A stretch of DNA of 13,593 nt from Butyrivibrio sp. (GCA_024688095.1 JAILEJ010000296.1:1-13593), one strand, 5' to 3'; positions 5,763 through 12,523 are shown, counted from the first letter of the stretch. Notes: a model not told the origin generated them from the letters alone. Numbers and translations are program-made.

Positions 5763-7628
5763 ATGAACAAAAAACAAAAAAAAGTATTAAAGAGAATTTT
5801 AATTTCTGGATTTTTATTCTTTCTTTTTCTTATATTGGAAAAGATTGGTATATTCGACAAGTTACCTATGGTTGTAAAGGGCGTATTATTTGCAATACCA
5901 TATGTTATTATTGGATATGATGTGATTTGGCGTGCATTAAGAAATATTAGAAACGGAAATGTTTTTGACGAACATTTTCTTATGATGGTAGCTACTTTTG
6001 CAGCATTTTTTGTTGGAGAATTTTCTGAAGCATGTGCGGTTATGCTTTTTTATCAAGTTGGAGAATTGTTCCAAAGTTATGCTGTAGGAAAATCAAGAGC
6101 ATCAATTGCTGAAATGATGAGTATTGCTCCTGAATATGCTAATCTTGAAAAAGAGTATGGAAGTTTTGAGAAAGTTGATCCAGAAGATGTAGCAGTTGGT
6201 AGTACTATAGTAGTAAGGCCTGGAGAGAGGATTCCTTTAGATGGAATAGTTCTTGAAGGAGAATCATTTATTGATACAGCTGCATTGACTGGAGAGTCTG
6301 TTCCAAGAAAAGTTGTTTCTGGTGATGAAGTAATCAGTGGTTGTGTAAACGGAGATTCAATATTAAAAATTCAGACATCAAAGATTTACGAAGATTCAAC
6401 AGTCGCTAAAATACTGGAATTAGTAGAAAATGCAAGTAATAAGAAATCTAGAATTGAAAATTTTATTACGAGATTCGCAAGATACTATACACCAATAGTT
6501 ACAATCGGTGCAGTAGTTTTAGCTATATTACCACCTATTATATTAGGCGATTCTTTTACAAAATGGATATATAGAGCTTGTACTTTTCTAATTGTTTCAT
6601 GTCCATGTGCGTTGGTTATATCTGTTCCACTAGGATTTTTCGGAGGAATTGGAGCTGCTTCAAAAAAAGGTGTTCTTGTTAAAGGAAGCAATTATCTTGA
6701 GATAATTGCTGATATGGATACAATAGTATTTGATAAAACTGGAACTCTTACAAAAGGTGAATTTAAAGTAACAAAAATAAATCCAGAAGGAGGAATAGAT
6801 CAAAATTATCTCCTTGAAATAGCGGCTCTAGGTGAAGGATATTCAACACATCCTATAGCTCAATCAATTAATGCAGCCTATAAAAATGAGCTTCAGCGTA
6901 ATCGAATTACTGAGCAGGCAGAAGTTGCAGGACAAGGAATAAAAGCAATAATTGATGGTAAAGAAGTATTAATCGGTAATTCAAAGTTGATGGAATTAAA
7001 TAACATAAGCTATAGGCCAATTACCCATATTGGAACCATTGTATATGTTGCGGAAGATAAAAAGTATCTAGGAAATATTGTTATTTCTGATGTAATAAAG
7101 GAAGGCGCATCAGAGGCAATAAAAAATATCAAAAAAGTAGGTGTGAGCAAAACCGTTATGCTTACAGGTGACAGGAAAGAGGCAGCAGAATGGGTATCTA
7201 ATGAAGTTGGCGTAGATGAATGTCATTATGAATTACTACCAGCTGATAAAGTTGAAAAAGTTGAAAAACTTATTGATAGTTGTGAAAGAAAACTTGGTTT
7301 TGTTGGTGATGGAATTAATGATGCGCCGGTTTTAATGAGGGCTGATGTCGGAATAGCGATGGGAAGCCTTGGCTCAGATGCTGCAATAGAAGCAGCAGAC
7401 ATTGTCATAATGGATGATGATATTAGCAAGATTGCAACGGTCGTTAAAATTGGAAGAAAAACATTAACTATTGTCAGGCAGAATGTTATATTTGCAATAG
7501 GTGTAAAAGTGCTGGTACTTATTTTAGGTGCACTAGGAATAGCAAATCTGTGGGCTGCAGTATTTGCAGATGTAGGTGTTGCGGTACTTGCAATCCTTAA
7601 TTCTATGCGCGCTTTGAAAATTAAGTGA
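5763..7628 (+). CDS. cadA: Zn/Cd(/Pb)-exporting P1B-type ATPase without N-terminal HMA domain
   Basis: Membrane pump of 621 residues that exports divalent soft metals at the cost of ATP. Eight membrane spans are predicted, the first starting near residue 11. The actuator domain has TGES at 176-179. The ion-binding span carries SCPCAL with Cys280-Pro-Cys282. The phosphorylated Asp324 is in DKTGTLTKG, the nucleotide-domain His363-Pro364 in STHPIA, and the hinge GDGINDAP at 515-522. Lys582 in the penultimate span and Asp603 in ADVGVAVLAILNS of the last span fit the zinc/cadmium (P1B-2) subgroup. AAAGGCGGA precedes the start. It is shorter than typical CadA because the HMA domain is encoded by the preceding gene. 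A hairpin follows the stop. Confidence 0.95.
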   Translation: MNKKQKKVLKRILISGFLFFLFLILEKIGIFDKLPMVVKGVLFAIPYVIIGYDVIWRALRNIRNGNVFDEHFLMMVATFAAFFVGEFSEACAVMLFYQVGELFQSYAVGKSRASIAEMMSIAPEYANLEKEYGSFEKVDPEDVAVGSTIVVRPGERIPLDGIVLEGESFIDTAALTGESVPRKVVSGDEVISGCVNGDSILKIQTSKIYEDSTVAKILELVENASNKKSRIENFITRFARYYTPIVTIGAVVLAILPPIILGDSFTKWIYRACTFLIVSCPCALVISVPLGFFGGIGAASKKGVLVKGSNYLEIIADMDTIVFDKTGTLTKGEFKVTKINPEGGIDQNYLLEIAALGEGYSTHPIAQSINAAYKNELQRNRITEQAEVAGQGIKAIIDGKEVLIGNSKLMELNNISYRPITHIGTIVYVAEDKKYLGNIVISDVIKEGASEAIKNIKKVGVSKTVMLTGDRKEAAEWVSNEVGVDECHYELLPADKVEKVEKLIDSCERKLGFVGDGINDAPVLMRADVGIAMGSLGSDAAIEAADIVIMDDDISKIATVVKIGRKTLTIVRQNVIFAIGVKVLVLILGALGIANLWAAVFADVGVAVLAILNSMRALKIK

Positions 7629-7687
7629 TTTGTGCAGTATAGTATAGAAAAATTATAGAATCATTTGTGGAAAGCAAATAATTTGCT

Positions 7688-7720
7688 AGAAGGGACTTTC
7701 GAAATACGAAAGTCCCTTCT
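7688..7720. terminator. Hairpin between convergent cadA and GGDEF genes
   Basis: AGAAGGGACTTTCG (7688-7701) pairs perfectly with CGAAAGTCCCTTCT (7707-7720) around AAATA. The stem is a strong 14 bp but has no good T run on either strand. It probably ends transcription in both directions, or protects 3' ends, between the two converging genes. Confidence 0.7.
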
Positions 7721-7747
7721 TATGGCAATAAGCTAAATATATTACAT

Positions 7748-9304
7748 TTAATTAATAATTGTAATTTTGTTTCCTCCAAGACCTTTGCTTTCATAAAGAG
7801 CTTTGTCTGCAGAAGCAAGCTGAGATGTAATGCTGTCTTTCATTGATGGTATGATATTGCATATTCCTTGCGATATAGTTGTAAGAGGAAGTCTTTTTAT
7901 AATAAAAACGTCTTTAACTCGTTCACTTAATTTATTACAAATCTCTCGAATTTGTTCATCAGTATAGTTGTAAAAAAGAATACTGAATTCATCTCCGCCA
8001 TATCTATAACAGTATATGTTATCATCCTGAAGAGATTGTAAAACCTGACCAATAGCATTTAAACAAAGATCACCCGTTCTGTGTCCGTTTCTATCATTTA
8101 TCTGCTTAAACTTATCAATATCAAGCATTTCAATAGCAAAATGAACATGATTCTGTCTTGCTTTGTCTTGAAGCTGCTTAGATAACTTTGCAAATCTTCT
8201 CCTATTATGAATTCCTGTTAATTCGTCTGTAACTACTTTTTCCTGAAGAACTTGTATATTATTCTTCTGAACTGCAAGCGAATCTCTTAATTGTGCAAGA
8301 TAATTAAGGGTAACTGAATTTTGATTTTCCTGCATTTTAAAATATTTACGATAGTCGATAAGAGCATCAAATAATTCATTTTTTTTGTTTTCATGTTGCA
8401 AATAGTCAATTTTAATATCAGAAATTTTAAGTTTATAGGCTGGATAATTGGCTTCATCCAATATTTTGTCCATCTCAGAGCAAATATATCCGAGTGTTTC
8501 ATATCTGTTGTTATCTTTTAAATAGCGCATTAAATCAAGAACGTACATAAAATAATCTGTTTTATATTCATTGTTGTCAAAGGATTCTAAAGCTTCTTTT
8601 AAACACTGTTCTTCATCTAAAAGCCCTGTCTTGTTTGCATATAAGAGCTGGACAACATAAAAATCAAGGCCATGCTCTAAATCGGATTTTTCATCGTAAG
8701 CATTCATAAGATCTTCATATGCAAGAATACTATTGTCTATATCATTAGTTTTTAGATAGATTTTCAATATAGTTGCAAGCACAAGAGTATAAATTACGTG
8801 AAATCTTGAATTATCTCTGCACTTAAGGATAAGTTCTTTACTTTTTAATGCATTTTCAAGAGCATAGTCATTTATGTTACAAGATTCACACATTTCAGCA
8901 TAATTTTCATAAGCCAAAGATCCAACGAAACTATCACCATGTCTTTCTGCAAGAGAAATAGCTTCAAAATAACTAGTCAGTGCATTGGAAGTATCTCCCT
9001 GATTAGAAAAAACTATGCCTAACAGGTTGTAGCATCCTCCAGCCTTATACCAGTTTTCTGATAATGTGAATTCCTGAATTGCACTATTGGTATATTCTAT
9101 ACATTTTGTGATATTGCCAAGCGTATAATAACAATCACCAAGATAAAAATCAGCATAGCCGATCAGATTCATATCGTTTTTCTCTGTTGCTAATTCAAGA
9201 AAAGATTTTGCTTTCTTGATTACAAGTGATGGATCAGAAAAACGATTTTCTTCCATAAAATTCAGTTCCTGAATAATAGATTCATCATATTTTGATATGT
9301 CCAT
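7748..9304 (-). CDS. TPR-containing diguanylate cyclase (GGDEF)
   Basis: Cytosolic 518-residue signalling protein that should make cyclic di-GMP from two GTP. The N-terminal two thirds are helical hairpins of TPR type (clear units near residues 46-79 and 86-119, weaker ones to about 330). A signalling helix near 325-358 leads into DELTG at 360-364. The catalytic domain is intact: metal ligand Asp395 in MLDIDKF and GGDEF at 436-440. The inhibitory RxxD site normally just before GGDEF is missing, since the matching positions are Asp and Ile, so product feedback is probably absent. No membrane span or signal peptide is visible, and the TPR part is the likely sensor. The start has only a weak GGGGT site. 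It is divergent from the MATE gene. Confidence 0.93.
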   Translation of the reverse strand: MDISKYDESIIQELNFMEENRFSDPSLVIKKAKSFLELATEKNDMNLIGYADFYLGDCYYTLGNITKCIEYTNSAIQEFTLSENWYKAGGCYNLLGIVFSNQGDTSNALTSYFEAISLAERHGDSFVGSLAYENYAEMCESCNINDYALENALKSKELILKCRDNSRFHVIYTLVLATILKIYLKTNDIDNSILAYEDLMNAYDEKSDLEHGLDFYVVQLLYANKTGLLDEEQCLKEALESFDNNEYKTDYFMYVLDLMRYLKDNNRYETLGYICSEMDKILDEANYPAYKLKISDIKIDYLQHENKKNELFDALIDYRKYFKMQENQNSVTLNYLAQLRDSLAVQKNNIQVLQEKVVTDELTGIHNRRRFAKLSKQLQDKARQNHVHFAIEMLDIDKFKQINDRNGHRTGDLCLNAIGQVLQSLQDDNIYCYRYGGDEFSILFYNYTDEQIREICNKLSERVKDVFIIKRLPLTTISQGICNIIPSMKDSITSQLASADKALYESKGLGGNKITIIN

Positions 9305-9442
9305 ATAATTACCCCAATATATTACTTTTCCCTATGTAGTAGAATAGCATATTTGGCAGTAAAATTAAATAGTAAGAGCGTTCTGGGATAGAAAAACTGG
9401 AGCAATGATAGAAAATAAATTAAAAAAAATTTAAAAATTTAC

Positions 9443-9471
9443 TTGCAAATAAAAAAATAGTATGGTATATT
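9443..9471 (+). promoter_or_regulatory. Promoter in the GGDEF/MATE spacer
   Basis: TTGCAA (9443-9448) and TATATT (9466-9471) are 17 bases apart. A TGG directly before the -10 box gives an extended -10 element. The start would be near 9478. It fires toward the MATE gene, but a terminator-like hairpin intervenes at 9532-9571. Confidence 0.7.
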
Positions 9472-9477
9472 CTTTTT

Positions 9478-9493
9478 GTTAGCAAATGCTAAC
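9478..9493. promoter_or_regulatory. Palindromic operator over the transcription start
   Basis: GTTAGCAAATGCTAAC is a perfect 7-2-7 inverted repeat beginning six bases after the -10 box. The look is that of a metal-responsive (DtxR/Fur-like) or other dimeric repressor site, but the cognate protein is not in the window. In RNA the same bases form a 6-bp stem with an AAAT loop. Confidence 0.6.
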
Positions 9494-9531
9494 ACATGAC
9501 ATACAAATAGTCATAAGAAATCTCCTACCTG

Positions 9532-9571
9532 ATAAGTCCTGCGTCTTGCCAACGTGGGACTTATTTCTTTT
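9532..9571 (+). terminator. Terminator-like hairpin upstream of MATE
   Basis: ATAAGTCC (9532-9539) pairs with GGACTTAT (9557-9564) around a 17-base loop and is followed by TTTCTTTT. It would stop transcripts begun near 9478 before they reach the MATE gene unless it is prevented from forming. Confidence 0.6.
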
Positions 9572-9681
9572 AAAAAAATTTATTCCCAATAATAAAAAAA
9601 ATACTGTAGAATAGAAACGTTGACTTTCAAAAAGTGATATTAAAGAAGAAAGTTAATTGTATAGAGGTGGCTTGTAATTTT

Positions 9682-9726
9682 ATGAAAGTGGGAAAAGATT
9701 TAATATGGTACAACAGAGATTTTTAA
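9682..9726 (+). CDS. Possible 14-codon leader peptide overlapping the MATE start
   Basis: The best ribosome binding site here, AGAGGTGG (9663-9670), is 11 bases from an ATG at 9682. That ATG opens a 14-residue frame, MKVGKDLIWYNRDF, ending with TAA at 9724-9726. The frame overlaps the MATE start at 9705 in a different frame, and MATE itself has only a weak GTGGGA 11 bases upstream. This suggests translational coupling. It could also be chance. Confidence 0.3.
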   Translation: MKVGKDLIWYNRDF

Positions 9727-11096
9727 ATAAGGTAGTTGGAAGTAGAGCTTTTTATAAGAGATTGCTAATAATAGCAATACCAATCATGGTTAAACAAGGT
9801 ATAACAAATTTTGTAAATATGCTGGATAATATAATGGTTGGTCAGATTGGAACAGAACAGATGTCAGGTGTTGCGATAATTAATCAGTTGATGTTTGTTT
9901 TTAATTTGATGATTTTTGGAGGAGTTGCAGGCGCAGGTATTTTTACCGCACAGTATTATGGGAAAGGTGACTCAGAAGGTGTAAGATATACTTTTAGATT
10001 CAAAATAATAATATGCGTTATTTTATCAGCCCTTGGATTCATTATAATGTATGGACTGCAGGATAACCTTATTATGTTATATTTGCATCAGGGCGGTGAA
10101 ACAGGGGATATTAATTTAACTTTAAAATATGCAAAGGCATATTTAGCAATATCGTTATTAGAGCTCTTGCCATTTGCTATTACACAGGTTTACTCGGGAA
10201 CAATTTCTGAATGTGGTGACACAATTATGCCTATGAGGGCAGGAATAGTGGCCGTATTTGTAAATCTTGTATTTAATTATATCCTTATATATGGAAAATT
10301 TGGTGCACCTGCACTTGGAGTTGTTGGAGCAGCTATTGCGACATTAATATCAAGATTTGTAGAATTGATCATTATAGTTATATATACTCACAAAAATTAT
10401 AACAGACATAAATTTATAAAAGGGGCGTATAATTCTTTATATATTCCTGGAAATGTACTAAAAAATATTATTATAAAGGGATCACCGCTTCTTGTTAATG
10501 AAACATTTTGGTCTGCAGGACAAACAATATTATTGCAGAATTATTCCATAAGAGGGCTGGAAGTAATAGCAGCACTTAATATTTCTTCTACTATTTCTAA
10601 TGTTTTTAATATTGTATTTATTGCAATGGGAAATGCAATTGCTATCATTCTTGGTCAGGAACTGGGGGCTGGAAAAAGAGATGTTAAATATGATTCATAT
10701 AGACTTACCTTTTTTGCAATTATGATATGCGTTGTATCTGGAACATTACTAATGCTTGTGGCACCATTTTTTCCAAATATATACAACACAGAGCAGATTG
10801 TAAAAGATCTTGCAACAAGATTTATTATGGTTTCGGCTTTCTTTATGCCTATGTATGCATATGAAAACGCTGCATATTTTACTTTAAGATCTGGAGGAAA
10901 AACAGTTATAACCTTCTTGTTTGATGCATGCTTTGTGTGGGTGTTTTCTATTCCGTTAGCATACGTACTAACGCACTTTACAAGCCTTCCTATACTGACT
11001 ATTTTTGTTTGCTGTCAGCTTATTGAGCTTATAAAGTGCGCAATAGGATTTATTTTAGTAAAAAAGGGTATTTGGATTCAGACTATAACTGTATAA
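9705..11096 (+). CDS. MATE-family multidrug/metabolite efflux transporter
   Basis: Inner-membrane antiporter of 463 residues, the usual MATE length, with about twelve hydrophobic spans in two six-helix halves. The opening LLIIAIPIMVKQGITNFVNM and following DNIMVGQIGTEQMSGVAI is the classic first-helix signature. The second half restarts near GSPLLVNETFWSAGQT. Such proteins exchange Na+ or H+ for cationic drugs or metabolites, and the substrate cannot be read from sequence. An in-frame stop at 9675-9677 limits the start to the ATG at 9705, whose own ribosome binding site is weak. The stop is only 3 bases from the converging hypothetical gene, with no terminator between. The nearest upstream regulation seen is the promoter/operator/hairpin at 9443-9571. 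Confidence 0.94.
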   Translation: MVQQRFLNKVVGSRAFYKRLLIIAIPIMVKQGITNFVNMLDNIMVGQIGTEQMSGVAIINQLMFVFNLMIFGGVAGAGIFTAQYYGKGDSEGVRYTFRFKIIICVILSALGFIIMYGLQDNLIMLYLHQGGETGDINLTLKYAKAYLAISLLELLPFAITQVYSGTISECGDTIMPMRAGIVAVFVNLVFNYILIYGKFGAPALGVVGAAIATLISRFVELIIIVIYTHKNYNRHKFIKGAYNSLYIPGNVLKNIIIKGSPLLVNETFWSAGQTILLQNYSIRGLEVIAALNISSTISNVFNIVFIAMGNAIAIILGQELGAGKRDVKYDSYRLTFFAIMICVVSGTLLMLVAPFFPNIYNTEQIVKDLATRFIMVSAFFMPMYAYENAAYFTLRSGGKTVITFLFDACFVWVFSIPLAYVLTHFTSLPILTIFVCCQLIELIKCAIGFILVKKGIWIQTITV

Positions 11097-11099
11097 GTA

Positions 11100-11369
11100 T
11101 TATAGTTCATTCCAGTTAATTGCATCAGTATCTATTGTACGGGCTTCTCCTGCTCTAAGGCGGATTAGCTCGTATATTAATTTCCAGGCATTGTTTTTAC
11201 CCATCTGTTTTTCTGTCATTTCATACATATCCTGAAAATCATTTACATCCCAGGCTGATATTGGCTTATCATCATCATAATCATTTTTCTTATTATAATA
11301 ATTATATTTACTATTTGAATTTGATTTGAGTTTTTTTCTTGTTGAATCAAATGCGACAACTTCACACAT
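11100..11369 (-). CDS. Hypothetical protein, 89 residues
   Basis: I do not recognise this family. The ATG is preceded by a strong AAAGGAG site nine bases away, which supports a real gene. The protein starts MCEVVAFDST, has an Asn/Tyr/Lys/Asp-rich low-complexity linker (about residues 15-35), and ends in a more ordered part (about 38-89) with WDVNDFQDMYE, a helical NNAWKLIYELIRLRAGEA and a terminal INWNEL. There is no signal, membrane span or metal motif, so it is probably a small cytosolic protein. Its upstream region is structured RNA-like, including a stem that pairs with part of the start codon (11368-11408), so translation is probably regulated. It is divergent from the SCP2-like gene. 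Confidence 0.75.
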   Translation of the reverse strand: MCEVVAFDSTRKKLKSNSNSKYNYYNKKNDYDDDKPISAWDVNDFQDMYEMTEKQMGKNNAWKLIYELIRLRAGEARTIDTDAINWNEL

Positions 11370-11408
11370 GGCTTAATCTCCTTTACATAATACTGCCTAT
11401 TAAGCCAT
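11368..11408 (-). promoter_or_regulatory. Stem-loop around the ribosome binding site and start codon of the 89-residue gene
   Basis: On the minus strand ATGGCTTAAT (11399-11408) pairs perfectly with ATTAAGCCAT (11368-11377). The 3' arm includes the first two bases of the ATG at 11369. The 21-base loop holds the Shine-Dalgarno AAAGGAG. A perfect 10-bp stem placed this way would limit initiation and is a likely target for an RNA-binding protein, small RNA or temperature effect. Confidence 0.6.
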
Positions 11409-11430
11409 CCGTGGTCGATAGACTAACTTT

Positions 11431-11468
11431 GATTTCGATTTCTATATCCGTTAGAAATCTTTGAAATC
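11431..11468 (-). promoter_or_regulatory. Long bulged hairpin in the leader of the 89-residue gene
   Basis: On the minus strand GATTTC, a 3-base AAA bulge, and GATTTCTA pair with TAGAAATC and GAAATC around the loop ACGGATA. This gives 14 pairs, and it lies 62 bases before the start codon. It has no T run, so it is not a terminator. With the start-codon hairpin it makes a structured leader. Confidence 0.5.
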
Positions 11469-11559
11469 TTACACCAAGAATATCGGTTATAAAAATCTTT
11501 TTCTTAAGAGTAGTAAATTTTTTTATTAATTTTTTTTTTATGAAAACTAAAAAGCAGTA

Positions 11560-11589
11560 TTTACAACACTTTAGGCATAGATGTATAAT
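11560..11589 (+). promoter_or_regulatory. Promoter of the SCP2-like gene
   Basis: TTTACA (11560-11565) and a consensus TATAAT (11584-11589) are 18 bases apart, giving a start near 11596 and a short leader. Confidence 0.75.
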
Positions 11590-11619
11590 GGCAATGTTGT
11601 AATCAATAGCAATTTGAGC

Positions 11620-11627
11620 GGAGGGGG
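11620..11627 (+). promoter_or_regulatory. Ribosome binding site of the SCP2-like gene
   Basis: GGAGGGGG lies six bases before the ATG at 11634. With the TATAAT promoter and strong terminator it suggests good expression. Confidence 0.8.
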
Positions 11628-11633
11628 CATACA

Positions 11634-12068
11634 ATGACCTACGAAAATTTAGTTAAAGAGGCCAAAAAGGCAGTAAAAACAGTTGATGCGAAGTCTATAA
11701 AGGAACATCTTGCAGTGGAATTTGATATTGAAGGAAAAGGCGAAGGAGCTTTCTATGTAGAATTCGATGGAAAGGGCGCAGAAGTTGAACCTTATGAATA
11801 TTATGATCATGATTTCAGACTTCGTACAACAGGTGATGTAGCACTTAAGGTATTAAGTGGAGAACTTGATCCTGAGAAGGCTGCAGAAGAAGGATTAATT
11901 GCTGTAGAAGGTGATGCTGGAAAGTTATCTCTTCTTAAGAAATTACTTGAAGTTGAAAAGGCAGAAGAACCAAAGAAGGCAACAGCTAAAAAGCCTGTTC
12001 CAAAGAAAACAGAAAAAAAGCCAGCTGCAAAGAAAGCCGTAACAAAAAAAGCTACTGTAAAAAAATAA
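11634..12068 (+). CDS. SCP2-like protein with Lys/Ala-rich histone-H1-like tail
   Basis: A 144-residue protein in two parts. Residues 1 to about 108 resemble the SCP2 (sterol-carrier) alpha/beta fold: helix MTYENLVKEAKKAVKT, strands VEFDIEGKGEGAFYVEFDG, and a final VEGDAGKLSLLKKLLE typical of the end of such domains. In bacteria this fold is thought to bind acyl or other hydrophobic ligands. The tail (110-144) is made of Lys/Ala/Pro units such as AKKPVPKKTEKKPAAKK, like histone-H1-type bacterial tails, and should bind nucleic acid or other polyanions. There is no signal or membrane span. It has its own promoter, strong ribosome binding site and terminator, so it is a single-gene transcript. 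The fold call is moderate and the cellular role unknown. Confidence 0.8.
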   Translation: MTYENLVKEAKKAVKTVDAKSIKEHLAVEFDIEGKGEGAFYVEFDGKGAEVEPYEYYDHDFRLRTTGDVALKVLSGELDPEKAAEEGLIAVEGDAGKLSLLKKLLEVEKAEEPKKATAKKPVPKKTEKKPAAKKAVTKKATVKK

Positions 12069-12101
12069 CTTGATTTAATCAAAATTGAATACACAATTTA
12101 C

Positions 12102-12144
12102 AAAAACTCTCAAAGTTTAGAAGTAAACTTTGAGAGTTTTTTTT
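12102..12144 (+). terminator. Terminator of the SCP2-like gene
   Basis: AAACTCTCAAAGTTTA (12104-12119) pairs perfectly with TAAACTTTGAGAGTTT (12124-12139) around GAAG and runs into eight T. This is a very strong intrinsic terminator, and the A run on the 5' side could make it act in both directions. Confidence 0.95.
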
Positions 12145-12160
12145 CGTTTCTAAACAAAAC

Positions 12161-12190
12161 ATAAACAATCATAAAAAATCATAAACAATC
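12161..12190. repeat. Three 10-base tandem repeats
   Basis: ATAAACAATC, ATAAAAAATC and ATAAACAATC follow each other exactly. The 10-base period puts the A runs on one face of the helix, so intrinsic bending upstream of the next gene is possible. Confidence 0.6.
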
Positions 12191-12258
12191 AAATATGTGA
12201 TTAAATATGATAGGTTTTATGATAGATGTCTTGATATTCTAAAAACAACAAAAAATAT

Positions 12259-12266
12259 AGAGGGAG
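12259..12266 (+). promoter_or_regulatory. Ribosome binding site deciding the start at 12275
   Basis: AGAGGGAG, eight bases before ATG 12275, is the only good site for this frame. The longer reading from GTG 12197 has none. Confidence 0.75.
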
Positions 12267-12274
12267 AATTTTAT

Positions 12275-12523
12275 ATGGTGAAAATTAACAATGAAGAACC
12301 TCTGAGATTTGAACTATTTAAAGAAAATCTTGATGCTCATGAAGATATCAAAACATTTGTGGTAAAGATAAAGCATCAGCAGAACGGAACATGGCAAGGC
12401 GAAGTCCTTTGGGCAGAACGACAGGAAAGAATAAAGTTTCGGAGTGAGTTAGAGCTATTAAGAATTTTAGATAGTGCTTATACAGAGGATGAAGGTAACA
12501 GTATAGAAAAAGCATCATCTTAA
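12275..12523 (+). CDS. Small conserved-looking hypothetical protein, 82 residues
   Basis: The frame is open from a GTG at 12197, but the start is placed at ATG 12275 because a good ribosome binding site precedes only that codon. The protein is soluble, with no signal or membrane span. A probable beta region KTFVVKIKHQQNGTWQGEVL leads into WAERQERIKFRSELELLRILDSAY and a short acidic tail. The pattern of a Gln/Trp-Gln-Gly strand followed by an FRSELELL helix looks like a small protein found repeatedly in Clostridia, from memory and not verified. Function unknown. It lies 53 bases upstream of the surface-protein gene, with a weak hairpin at its end. Confidence 0.7.
   Translation: MVKINNEEPLRFELFKENLDAHEDIKTFVVKIKHQQNGTWQGEVLWAERQERIKFRSELELLRILDSAYTEDEGNSIEKASS

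Larger units (their letters stand above)
9478..9572 (+). ncRNA. Candidate small RNA or attenuated leader upstream of MATE
   Basis: Between the promoter and a terminator lie about 95 bases that fold into three hairpins: GTTAGC/GCTAAC (9478-9493), ATGAC/GTCAT (9496-9514), and ATAAGTCC/GGACTTAT (9532-9564), with AAGAA/TTCTT pairing outside the last. TTTCTTTT follows. No convincing plus-strand reading frame is seen in it. It does not match a riboswitch class I recognise. It may be a free small RNA or a leader whose terminator controls read-through into the MATE gene 130 bases further on. Confidence 0.45.

Noticed and set aside
9478..9520. Minus-strand 11-codon Cys-containing peptide (ATG at 9514) with an upstream AGGAG
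   Set aside because: A ribosome-binding-like sequence is present, but the frame is tiny, ends in the operator palindrome and has no visible promoter. It is better explained as the complement of the candidate small RNA.
11383..11634. 83-residue minus-strand frame upstream of the 89-residue gene
   Set aside because: The ATG lies opposite the plus-strand SCP2-like gene's start region with no ribosome binding site, the middle is poly-Lys/Phe from A/T runs, and the rest is the structured leader.
12197..12274. GTG start giving a 108-residue version of the 82-residue protein
   Set aside because: No ribosome binding site precedes the GTG, which abuts the 10-base repeats, whereas AGAGGGAG sits at the right distance before ATG 12275.
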